Assembly (NCBI GenBank): GCA_039194995.1
Contig: JBCCVR010000011.1
Span: forward strand, 3,355-67,354
Direction: 5' to 3'
Origin: CCY15215 sp039194995
GTDB taxonomy: Bacteria > Cyanobacteriota > Cyanobacteriia > Cyanobacteriales > Spirulinaceae
DNA length: 64,000 bases
Shown: one piece after another, positions 1 to 8,500 of the stretch
How positions within the stretch are numbered: the first letter of the stretch is position 1
How the letters are laid out: every line of letters starts with the position of its first letter
Made by a program: the position numbers and the translations under genes
The notes under the pieces: generated by a model
Told to the model about the DNA's origin: nothing
Seen by the model: only the letters and a program-made list of their open reading frames with translations
Database searches by the model: none

Positions 1-1
1 A

Positions 2-250
2 CGACAGCAAATCCAACAAAAGGGCTTGCCCCTCGAACAGCATTTTCGCCTTTCGGAATACCTCGAACGCTTCAGAGCGCATTTTCGCAGTCGCATGAAT
101 GGCAAACGGGCAAAAGTAGCTTTTTATTTAGCCAGCAACGATCGCTTGAATGATCTAGCCATGTCATTATTAAGTCAATTGCTATTTTGCACCGGAACCG
201 CCGGAATGCAACGGTTTTGGGTGAGTTTGTTTGATGGAGAGGTATTATGA
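2..250 (+). CDS. DUF3038-type protein, C-terminal end (5' partial)
   Basis: The frame is open from the first base of the window to a TGA at 248-250, so this is the C-terminal 82 residues of a gene that starts outside. The end of the protein contains LLSQLLFCTGTAGMQRFW and finishes SLFDGEVL, which I recognise from memory as typical of the cyanobacterial family DUF3038, whose function is not known. The stop overlaps the start of the next gene in an ATGA junction, so the two are translationally coupled. DUF3038 and DUF4335 genes are commonly neighbours in cyanobacteria, which supports both calls. A short internal start (TTG at 26) is not believed to be used, because the upstream frame stays open. 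Confidence 0.6.
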   Translation, partial: RQQIQQKGLPLEQHFRLSEYLERFRAHFRSRMNGKRAKVAFYLASNDRLNDLAMSLLSQLLFCTGTAGMQRFWVSLFDGEVL

Positions 251-1608
251 CAATTAAACGCCAGTATAATTTACCCAATTGCCGCCTCGTTCTCGAGGGT
301 GTGGATGATGACAGTGCCGAAGGCAAGCGCCCCGATCGCCGACCGTTACTGTCGATTTTGCTGCAAGCGGAATGTCATATTACGGGACAAGAACAGATTC
401 TCTCGGGAGGAAAGGAGTTTCTCGAAAGTTTGGTCAAAGCCGTCAGTGCCTACGCCCAAGAATTCTTAAGCGGCATTCGCCATCCCCTCGAATTGGAATC
501 TCGCGATGCTAAGGTGCGTTTACTCAAAGGCGATCGCCCCGATCTCCATCACCTCCTCTGGCGGCAAGATAACGCCGACTCCGAGAGCAAACCCCTCAAT
601 TTCGATCTCAACACCGTACAACTGTTCGATTTGGTGGAAGCCGTCGATCAATTATTTGCCGACGGTCGCACCCTACCGGATTTATCCTTGCACTTAACCC
701 CCGTCAGCCGCCGCCATCGCAAAGCCGACGTACCTTTAGCTAGGAAAGCCACACCGATGGTTACGGGAGTGGGAAGTTTGGCGATCGCCGCCGCGTTGCT
801 GTTTATGGTGCCGATCCCCGAGGTCAAAGATCCCGAAGTTCCCAGAGAGGAAAATACCAGCGAAAACGCCACTTCAGAGGAAGAACAAACCCCCGAAGTC
901 ACCGCACCGCCTATCTCGCCGGAAGATTTGCAGGCATTATTGGCAGAAGCTCCAGAAATCACCGACCCCACGGAAATGAACTTTTTGCAACGCCACCTCC
1001 GCCGCGAAATCGAAAATGCCTGGGACGATCGCGAAACCGTCGAACGAGATCTCACTTATAATCTCGTCGCAACGTTAGACGGCTCCATCATCGACTACGA
1101 ACCCGTGGGAGAGATTAGCGACACGGAAACGGATGCGACTCCCCTGCCAGAGTTGCGCTTTTTACCCGCAGAAGATGACATCGCCCAACGAGAAGCGATC
1201 GCCAGATTTGAATTGGTCTTTACCCGCAACGGAACTACCACCATCAGCCCCCTCGCCGGACGCAGGGGCGGAGGCACCCTAGGGGAACGCATTACCGATG
1301 GGGCAACCTTAGAACGCCTGCAAGAGGAAGTTCGGGAAAAATTGCAGGAGTCGTGGACGGAAGAAACGGCGGCTGATGTCGAACTTCCTTTCCGTATTGG
1401 GGTGACAGAGACGGGAGCCATTGCCGATTACGAATATTTAGATGGCAATGCCTACATCCTGCAAAAAGAAACCCCCTTACCCGAATTACTCGATCTTGAA
1501 GCGGCAGGCATTGGCGAAGAAAGCGGCACCGTTGTCCCCCAAGAACCCCTGGCTCAATTCCGCGTCGTCTTCCTTCCGGGAGGGGCGATCCAAATCGGCG
1601 CTTGGTAA
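247..1608 (+). CDS. DUF4335 domain protein with one membrane segment
   Basis: This 453-residue protein has an N-terminal domain (about 1-155) containing the hydrophilic run NLPNCRLVLEG and a later LFDLVEAVDQL segment, the pattern of the cyanobacterial family DUF4335. A single hydrophobic segment follows at about 176-192 (GVGSLAIAAALLFMVP). Next comes a Glu/Pro/Thr-rich linker (about 195-230) and a C-terminal region with two similar parts, each predicted to mix strands and helices. The start ATG overlaps the stop of the preceding DUF3038-like gene by four bases. No catalytic motif is visible. Function is unknown; the architecture suggests a cytoplasmic N-terminus tethered to a membrane with a soluble C-terminal part. 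The family call rests on recall of the sequence pattern and on the DUF3038 neighbour. Confidence 0.65.
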   Translation: MTIKRQYNLPNCRLVLEGVDDDSAEGKRPDRRPLLSILLQAECHITGQEQILSGGKEFLESLVKAVSAYAQEFLSGIRHPLELESRDAKVRLLKGDRPDLHHLLWRQDNADSESKPLNFDLNTVQLFDLVEAVDQLFADGRTLPDLSLHLTPVSRRHRKADVPLARKATPMVTGVGSLAIAAALLFMVPIPEVKDPEVPREENTSENATSEEEQTPEVTAPPISPEDLQALLAEAPEITDPTEMNFLQRHLRREIENAWDDRETVERDLTYNLVATLDGSIIDYEPVGEISDTETDATPLPELRFLPAEDDIAQREAIARFELVFTRNGTTTISPLAGRRGGGTLGERITDGATLERLQEEVREKLQESWTEETAADVELPFRIGVTETGAIADYEYLDGNAYILQKETPLPELLDLEAAGIGEESGTVVPQEPLAQFRVVFLPGGAIQIGAW

Positions 1609-1617
1609 TGTTTGGGA

Positions 1618-2520
1618 ATGAATGTTATTTCTGCCAATCGTTTTCTGCTCGTAATGTTGTTATTGGTGCTGACTGCGCAGATAATAGCAGCACCCTTTGG
1701 AGAAGCAGGACAGTGTTTGGCAACTTTCAGCGCAATTGTTTTTTTGGGGGCGCTCTTTCCCGATACTGTCGGAAATTTTTTGCAGGATTCTCGTTTTAAA
1801 ACACCTCCTCGCCTTAAAACCGCGATCGCGTTTACCGCATTAGATTTAACGGTAACATTTGGCTTAGTTTACTTTTGGGTGACGATCGCTGCCTTATATT
1901 TTCCTGCCTATTTGGAGCAATTAGAAGCAGGGAATTTGGACGTGCAAGCCGGAACGATCGACCAACTCTTTCTGTTTATTACTGGGGCAATTTTCGTCCC
2001 TTTTTACGAAGAATTTGTCTTTCGCGGCGTAGTTTTGCGTGCCTACGAACGAGCGCGATCGCCAATTTATGCGGCATTATTAACCTCAGTTCTTTTTGCG
2101 CTGGTTCACGGCACTTTAATTCAACTTTTAGCCTTTATTCCGGGATCGTTTTTGATGGCGCGAGTCGTGCAAAATCGGGGAAGCTGGTGGTTGGTGGTCA
2201 TCCCTCATGCTATCTATAATGGGCTAATTTTTGGGCTTTTTCCTTTTCTACCACCAGAGACAGAAGAAGAACCCCAACTCATGGGCGGTTTTATCGCGCT
2301 GCTTATTGCCAGTATTGCCTTTGCGATCGCGGCACGTTGGTTAAATATCTTCGCCAGACAAGAACCCAAAGCAACTTTTCCGAGAAATGAACAAATTTGG
2401 ACTCCTGCGTTAATTAGCGTTGTTTGGTTTGGACTGAGTGTAATTATACTTACCACTTTTTTCACGATCGATCCCGAATCTATTTCTAGATGGGGGCATT
2501 TTTTAGCGGCTCATCTTTAA
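1618..2520 (+). CDS. CPBP family intramembrane metalloprotease
   Basis: A polytopic membrane protein of about 300 residues with some seven to eight hydrophobic segments. It carries the CPBP (Abi) signature: a paired glutamate with Arg (YEEFVFRG, about residue 125-132), a downstream FALVHG with histidine (about 160), and a third motif with HAIYN (about 196-200). These residues form the metal-binding glutamyl protease centre of the Rce1/CPBP family, in which bacterial members process peptides or prenylated substrates within the membrane. I chose the ATG at 1618; a TTG two codons upstream (1612) is possible. It starts about ten bases after the DUF4335 stop, so it probably belongs to the same transcription unit. 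The substrate cannot be told from the sequence. Confidence 0.85.
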   Translation: MNVISANRFLLVMLLLVLTAQIIAAPFGEAGQCLATFSAIVFLGALFPDTVGNFLQDSRFKTPPRLKTAIAFTALDLTVTFGLVYFWVTIAALYFPAYLEQLEAGNLDVQAGTIDQLFLFITGAIFVPFYEEFVFRGVVLRAYERARSPIYAALLTSVLFALVHGTLIQLLAFIPGSFLMARVVQNRGSWWLVVIPHAIYNGLIFGLFPFLPPETEEEPQLMGGFIALLIASIAFAIAARWLNIFARQEPKATFPRNEQIWTPALISVVWFGLSVIILTTFFTIDPESISRWGHFLAAHL

Positions 2521-2584
2521 ACTCAGACAATAGTACTATCTGTGCGTTAGAGCAATTTTACTTACCATATTATGTAGAAATTTG

Positions 2585-2639
2585 CAAGATCGGTTAAGGA
2601 TCCGCAAGAACTGCGAGAGAGTTCCGCAAGCCGATCTTG
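2585..2639 (+). ncRNA. Long nested hairpin in intergenic space (candidate small RNA or attenuator)
   Basis: The arms CAAGATCGG (2585-2593) and CCGATCTTG (2631-2639) pair perfectly. Inside them GAACT (2608-2612) pairs with AGTTC (2620-2624), and CCGCAAG is present as a direct repeat at 2602-2608 and 2624-2630. The element begins 64 bases after the CPBP stop and has no T-tract, so it is not a plain terminator. Two further hairpins follow at 2677-2699 and 2746-2779, the last with a T-run, so 2521-3006 could contain a small RNA gene. No open frame in this 486-base gap looks like a gene. Structure is seen; function is inferred. Confidence 0.35.
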
Positions 2640-2676
2640 TGAAAACTCATTTCAATTTGCGATTCTATAAATATAA

Positions 2677-2699
2677 GCAATGAATGAGTTTTTCATTGC
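2677..2699 (+). other. Hairpin GCAATGA/TCATTGC
   Basis: GCAATGA (2677-2683) pairs with TCATTGC (2693-2699) around a short T-rich loop. It lies between the long nested hairpin and the terminator of this gap and may be part of the same transcript. There is no T-run directly behind it. Confidence 0.35.
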
Positions 2700-2745
2700 A
2701 TCGCTTATTTTAACACTCTTATAACCCTTAATATCACCATCTTTT

Positions 2746-2779
2746 CTCCTCGAATTAATTTGATTCGGAGGAGTTTTTT
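2746..2779 (+). terminator. Rho-independent terminator
   Basis: CTCCTCGAAT (2746-2755) pairs with ATTCGGAGGAG (2763-2773) with one bulged base, followed directly by six T (2774-2779). It is 225 bases beyond the CPBP stop, so it ends either a long 3' UTR or a separate small transcript from this gap. Confidence 0.7.
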
Positions 2780-3006
2780 GTGTGATTTTTTTAAAGGAAA
2801 TAGAAAAATCAAGAAATATCAGTCGATTATAAAATCCCGAAAAAAATTATGAGTTTTTATCAATTTTTCTGTATTTCGCTCTTTTGGCATTGAAGCTATA
2901 TTTAGATTGTTAGCGAAAGCAAACCACACCAATACAGAAAACATATTGAATCTGACCGGATTTGCGATCGCACCTTATATTTCACCATTCTAAGGAGTTT
3001 GTAGCC

Positions 3007-4368
3007 ATGTTTCGCGTATCTGCTATTTCTAACATCGTTCGAGGATTGACCAATCGCAAAACCGCAGGCATCGTTTTAAGTTTGCTGTTAGCGGGTGCAG
3101 GAGCTTACCAACTGCGCTATGGCAATACCGACTTGCAAGAAATCGCCATGAGCTACGAAGAAATTCAAGATGCGGGTTACGCAGTCGATCGCGTCTCTCT
3201 AGAACCCACAGATACAGAGAACTTACACTACAATCTCGCTTTTAAATTGGAAAACCAAGGACAAGAAATCGCGATCGCCTTAAACGATATTGACCTGAGC
3301 TTGATGATTCCTTCCGCTCCAGAATCGGCACAAGGCAATGCAGAATTGGTTAAATGGTTTATCATGGAACGAGAGTTTAATCGGCAGCGCGTTGTCTTCA
3401 AATCTGATTCTCCTCATCTCCAAGTAAAAGGCAACGGCAAAGCTCAAAATATTTCCGTTCATCTAACGAATAACTGCTTGGGTGCGGGATACTGGGAATT
3501 AGCGGTATTTGCCGAAGAAAATGGCGAAAACAAGAAAATTTATCAAGGGTTTTTTGATTTCCCTCGAGGCAGCTATAAAGACCTCATGGAAACAGTGAAT
3601 GGCGAATCCTATTGGCAGTACGCGCAAGGCATTGAAGCATGGTATCCCGGCACGACTTTCTTTAAAGGTCAAGCCCTTGATTTTTCGACGCTACGGGATG
3701 TTAAAAACAAACGTCATGTTAGCGTCCGAGACCTCAAAAATGAAACAATTTTCACCGTTGCCGAACAAGAAAAGAAAGCTAAATTAATCGTTGATGAGAC
3801 GCAAGAAAATTGGCAAACATGGGACGATCTGCGGCACTCAGAAGCACAATTTCAAAGTTTTGTTGCCCCCGGCATTTACGATCCCGATAAGTTATGGTCG
3901 AGCAATTATAGTGAAATTGCCAATCTAACCGATGCGATCGTCAAAGAGATCGAGTCTCCTCTTTCCAAACAAGCGTTACAAGAAATCGATTTCTACTTCC
4001 AAAGTGAAGCCGGAAAAACACGTAAGTTGGTGGTTAGTGGTGTCGATCTCAAAGCCTTACCGCAACTATCGCCACAAGACTATTCTAATGGGTTGTATAT
4101 GCCTCTCGGATACGGTACGCCCTTTACACAGGATTACGAAGAATTAAAGCAAAATCCGCCCGCACAAAGCCCTCTCTTTAGCGCCCTTTTTGATGAAAGC
4201 GATCGCATTATCGATTATCGTCATGATGTGGGAATTAATGGCATGGTCATGCACCGAGATGCCGTTAATCCCGATTTAGTTCACTTCTATTTACTCTCCT
4301 ACGAACGCATCTCAATTGTGGGTCATTACACCCTCGATCTGAACAATGGCAATGTAGAAATGATTTAA
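3007..4368 (+). CDS. Unrecognised membrane-anchored protein
   Basis: A 453-residue protein that I do not recognise. The start ATG at 3007 has a clear ribosome-binding site AAGGAG at 2992-2997; in-frame codons further upstream (from TTG 2962) lack one and add an implausible leader. Residues 1-20 are basic and are followed by a hydrophobic stretch at about 20-33 (AGIVLSLLLAGAGAY), which looks like a signal anchor or signal peptide. The rest (about 40-453) is soluble, acidic and rich in aromatic residues, with no cysteine cluster and no nucleotide-binding motif. It is monocistronic: a hairpin-rich gap lies upstream and a HIP1-based terminator downstream. A periplasmic or membrane-attached location is inferred; no function is proposed. 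Confidence 0.75.
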   Translation: MFRVSAISNIVRGLTNRKTAGIVLSLLLAGAGAYQLRYGNTDLQEIAMSYEEIQDAGYAVDRVSLEPTDTENLHYNLAFKLENQGQEIAIALNDIDLSLMIPSAPESAQGNAELVKWFIMEREFNRQRVVFKSDSPHLQVKGNGKAQNISVHLTNNCLGAGYWELAVFAEENGENKKIYQGFFDFPRGSYKDLMETVNGESYWQYAQGIEAWYPGTTFFKGQALDFSTLRDVKNKRHVSVRDLKNETIFTVAEQEKKAKLIVDETQENWQTWDDLRHSEAQFQSFVAPGIYDPDKLWSSNYSEIANLTDAIVKEIESPLSKQALQEIDFYFQSEAGKTRKLVVSGVDLKALPQLSPQDYSNGLYMPLGYGTPFTQDYEELKQNPPAQSPLFSALFDESDRIIDYRHDVGINGMVMHRDAVNPDLVHFYLLSYERISIVGHYTLDLNNGNVEMI

Positions 4369-4409
4369 TTTCCTCCGGGATTTGTTGAGTTTCTCATCCC
4401 ATCACCCTA

Positions 4410-4453
4410 AAAATGCGATCGCTCTTTTCAAGACAGGAGTGCGATCGCTTTTT
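4410..4453 (+). terminator. Terminator built from two HIP1 palindromes
   Basis: Two GCGATCGC copies (4415-4422 and 4441-4448) can pair with each other, flanked by an A-run before and TTTTT after (4449-4453). It sits about 45 bases after the stop at 4368. Each octamer is self-complementary, so other pairings are possible. Confidence 0.55.
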
Positions 4454-4577
4454 CCCATCGGCTAACAACCAATCGTCAAATTAAAACCTTGTTTCAAATT
4501 CAACAAATTCTACCGAAATGAGTTTAATTTTATAGCAAGTCCGCATAAGTTGTAAAATCGTTAGGATGAACACTAAT

Positions 4578-5090
4578 TTAACTGAAATAGCGGATATGGT
4601 TAAAATTAAGAACATCAATATTAATACTTTGCAAATAACTAGCTAGTCTGAGATCGTCGGTTAAAACTAAATATTTTTCTGCTGCTAGATCGGCAATCCC
4701 ACAATCTGTTAAACCAAATTGAGTTAACTTGTCCATCTTGCTTATTTTTTTGGTCTCGACATAGATTTCATACAATTGCAAACTTTCGTTTTCAGACAAA
4801 AAGAAAGAAAACAATGATAAACATTGCGAGTATTCGGGATCGCGTAAATCTTTATTGAGTAAACTATTGACCTCTGTTAAAATGTTGGGAGTAGTAATAA
4901 TTTGAGAGAATCGAGGTAGTAACTCTAACAATAAATTGTAGTCATTGATGGAATAAGTTTGTGTCCGTTTAAATCGCTCAATGCGATCGGGATTAACTCG
5001 ACCCACAAACAACAGCAGTAAGATATTTGTATCAACCAAAATCCCTTTTTGTTGATAGCGTTGAATTAATTTTCCGATCTCTCCATCCAT
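4578..5090 (-). CDS. PIN-domain ribonuclease-like protein
   Basis: A 170-residue protein with the PIN-domain acidic pattern: Asp20 in ILVDTN, Glu73 in LTEV, Asp129 and Asp134 in LTDCGIADLA, and Asp145 in LVLTDD. These positions match the metal-binding centre of PIN ribonucleases, the toxin part of VapBC-type modules. Its ATG overlaps the TAA of the upstream gene by one base (TAATG at 5088-5092), so the two are coupled. The protein is somewhat longer than a typical VapC toxin (about 130 residues). It may be a stand-alone PIN nuclease or the effector of an unusual pair; the partner does not resemble a known VapB antitoxin. Confidence 0.75.
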   Translation of the reverse strand: MDGEIGKLIQRYQQKGILVDTNILLLLFVGRVNPDRIERFKRTQTYSINDYNLLLELLPRFSQIITTPNILTEVNSLLNKDLRDPEYSQCLSLFSFFLSENESLQLYEIYVETKKISKMDKLTQFGLTDCGIADLAAEKYLVLTDDLRLASYLQSINIDVLNFNHIRYFS

Positions 5091-5443
5091 TAGACTATGC
5101 GAATTTTCATGGATTTAACTTCTCCTGTTTTTGCATCAATTTTAAAAATTTTGTATTCTCGTTCTGATTCTTTTCGCTCTATCTTGGGAAAAAGAGGATC
5201 CCTTACGATATCTGGAATTGGAGAATTTTGCGGGACAATTTCAAAACCCAAAGTAATCAACCAAAACTTTTCATCATCAGACAGTTCGATTTCTTCAAGT
5301 CTTAAATCTTTGAGATTGCCAATACGTTCTCGAACTTCTTGAAAATATTTTGTTGCTGCGGCTACTGCATCGCGAACGTCTATTAAAGTTTTTTCTTCTA
5401 CATTTTGCACGATCTGAGTTCCTCTTAATGCTATTGGAAGCAT
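5090..5443 (-). CDS. Small partner gene of the PIN nuclease
   Basis: A 117-residue acidic protein encoded directly upstream of, and overlapping by one base, the PIN-domain gene. The N-terminal half is predicted helical (about 18-55, with VRDAVAAATKYFQEVRERIG). The middle contains the acidic run LRLEEIELSDDEKFWLITLGFE, followed by a Pro/Ile-rich stretch and a charged C-terminal tail that looks like two strands. I see no ribbon-helix-helix, AbrB or Phd-type DNA-binding motif. The position first in a coupled pair is typical of an antitoxin, but that is inference from gene order only. I have no family name for it. Confidence 0.6.
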   Translation of the reverse strand: MLPIALRGTQIVQNVEEKTLIDVRDAVAAATKYFQEVRERIGNLKDLRLEEIELSDDEKFWLITLGFEIVPQNSPIPDIVRDPLFPKIERKESEREYKIFKIDAKTGEVKSMKIRIV

Positions 5444-5509
5444 AACATAAAATAATAAAGATGCGTCAATTTTTCTTGTTGCCTCTTTAGCTAAAAAACA
5501 ATCATCCCA

Positions 5510-8500
5510 CTAAAACCGAGTTTCAAATTCAACGGATAAGCGACTATCTCCCGAAAAATCCGTAGACCCTCGCACGGTAAAATCATCATTTAAACGGTAT
5601 TGAGTATTAAAACGAGTGGGCTGATCCGGTGGGGTTAAATATTGCAAGACCGAGATCGAAAACCTGCGCCCGAAATCCTTTCCTAATTCTACTGCGACCC
5701 CCAAAGTTCCCGTGCGTCCCGTATCGTCGATCGCTTCTGCCGGAAAAATGCTAAAACTATCCAATCCAAAGGCATCGGCAATTTGATTTTCTACTCCTCC
5801 TAAAAGGGCGGTTCCGGCAATATTTGCTAATCCTCCCGCCAATGCCGTATTATCTCCTCCGGCAACAGCATTGATAAAGCCACCTCCCAATAAAGCAATG
5901 ATTTCCGTTTCGCTGCGTTGGGGGGTGCTATTTAACGTTAGGATTTGTTGGGCGGGTTGTCCCCCCGTTGCTGCTGAAGTTTTCAAACTATCCGCTAACT
6001 CAAAGGCCGTACTCGTGACTTTCGCTTCGACTCGCAGGGTTTGCACCGAACCGACATTCGTGGGGGTATCGCGAATTTCTGATGTAATCGTATCGTTTCT
6101 GATGACGGGACGGGAAGTTTCTAAGACGGATCCCACCAACAATAAATCTAACTCGGGATCTAAGCCTCGTTCGGGTACGAAACGGGCAATATTGTCATAA
6201 CTGCCATCCAGTCGCAGGGTTGACGTAAAGAGGTTGACAAAACCTCGATTGAGATTAATTGTCCCTCGCGGTTGCAGGTCAGCTAATGTGCCATTGACCC
6301 AAAATCGTCCCCCTGCAATGAACTGTAAAATCGGCTGTTGTTCGATCGCAAAGTTATCCGTGAGGGTGAGTTGCAAATCGTCGAAGGAAACCGCCTCGGC
6401 GATCGCGGTATGTCCCCCCGGCAAACCGCCCCCAGAAGCCCCCGCCGCCCCTAAAACCTGCAAACTCCCATTCGCCACCTCTAACGCCCCGGAAATCCTC
6501 GGTTCGATGGCACTACCGGTGATTTGCACCTGTCCGAGAATGTCGCCTTGTAAGAGTCCTTTGAGATTCAAGGCGAGGGTATCTAAATCAATGATGAGGG
6601 GATTTTCTTGGGGACTGGCGGAAAAAGTCGGTAAGGTTCCCGTCGCAACGATATCGCCGCCGCCGAATTTCCCGGTTAATTGCTTGACATCGATGCGATC
6701 GAAGTTAAGGGCAATTTCTCCGTTGAGGTTGGTGATGGGATCGGGGACGACTTGTAGGTTAACGGTACCATCTTCTAAGAGGATTTTCCCATCGGCTACT
6801 AATTGCGTTAAGCGCTTGCTTTCGGGATCGATAAACCCATCGACTTCGACATCGACTTCGCCTTTGCCATCCTCCCATTCCAACTGCTGGCGGGTGAGAA
6901 TGTTAATAATTGCCAGTCCGTCGTCTTTCAGTTGGGCTTTGAGGCTGAGGCTGGTATCTTCTGGGGGTAGGGCGATGGGGATGGGGAGGCGATAGGGAAT
7001 GACTCCCGTGACGGTTAGCGGGGTGCCTTCTTCCGCTAAAAGGCTTCTGCCGGAAAACCGCAAGCGCGCTTTATTATAACTAAAGGTACCTTCGGCCGAG
7101 TAAACATCGGTATCGTTAATTTGCGCGTCGGCGATATCGACTCGTCCCCTTGCTTGGGGGTTCTCTTGGGTGCCGGAAAGGTTGGCGGTTAAGTTAATGC
7201 GACCGCCAAAACCGATCGCGGGGGGTAAAGGCAGCAAATCTTGGAGGAGGAGAATAGGAAATTCCGTCACGTCTACTTTACCGGAAATGCCTTGGCCGCC
7301 ATAGGTTCCCGATGCTTGCACGAATCCGTCTCCGGCTTTGAGTTCTAGGGGTAAGAGGGTAATCAATCCTTGTTCGATACTCCCTTTCGCGACGACTGTC
7401 TCCACGGCAAAAGACCCCCAATCCCAATCCAACCCGGACAGGTCGAATTCAGCATCGGTTCCGCCAAACCCTTCTCGCAGCTTAGCCGAGAGTTGAATGG
7501 TACCGTCAAAGTTGCCCCGCAAGTCTGCAAGGGGAGGGACGGGAAATGCCCGGCGGCGTTCTTCTTCTTGCAAGTCGAGGAGGGTTTGAATTTCCGAAAG
7601 GCGGCGCAGTCGGTCGAGAATGGAGATTTTTTGGGAAGAACCCACGGCTAGGGTATTTAAGTCCTCTGCCTCTCCGGGGGCATCTCGTTCGAGGGTACGG
7701 GCGAGGCGCAAGAAATCCTGAAAGTCTTTGAGGCGGAAGGTTTTCAATAAATCTTGAATATCGCCATTGGTAATTTTGACATCCCCCTGAATTTGAGGAT
7801 CGCTAAACATCTGACTTAAGCGGGCATCGAGGAGATACTGAGTTTCTCCTTCACTCAAATCTCCTTCTTGTAAGGAAATCGCACCATTAGCATAGGCGAC
7901 GTTACCGGAAAAGCGATCGCCACTAACGGGACCAAACACCGGATCGGCGATCGCGACGTTTCCGGTGGCTTCCCATGTTTGCAAATCGATCGCAAAGTTG
8001 CCTTCTAAGTTACCTGCTAAGGGTTGGGCGGCGATAATGCGTGGCACGAGGTGCAGGGGGGCGGTTGCTTTGGCGAGGGTAAGGGGGAAATTCGCGATCG
8101 CTGCGTTGAGGGTATTGCCTTCTCGTTCTCCGGTGGCGGTGAGTTCGTCGAGGTTGATGGCAAAGGTTTCTGGGAGATAGTTGCGATCGACGGTGGCAAC
8201 AATGCGATCGCGCTGGCCGCGTATGTCTGCGTTCCCGCCTTCCCCCGGGACGAATTTGACTTCTCCCGACAGCACCGGATCGAGGACGAGTTGATTGAAA
8301 GCGACATTATCGAGGGAAACTTGACCTTGTAGGGAGGGCGATCGCAGAGATCCCGATACCTCGCCCGCAAAGCCGACGAGTCCGGAGAGAGAGACGTTTT
8401 CGCCGTCCAATCCCAAGGCGGTATAGCGGGCAATTTCGGTTTTAACCCTTGCCAAATCGATATTCTGTACGTTGGCATCAAAATTAAATCCTCCCAATGC

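Noticed and set aside
6234..6995. A 253-codon open frame on the plus strand
   Set aside because: It lies fully inside tamB on the other strand; the product is Ser/Pro/Arg-rich, as expected for an antisense shadow of the repetitive gene.
8017..8481. A 154-codon open frame on the minus strand inside tamB
   Set aside because: Wrong frame of tamB, with no ribosome-binding site and no domain pattern.
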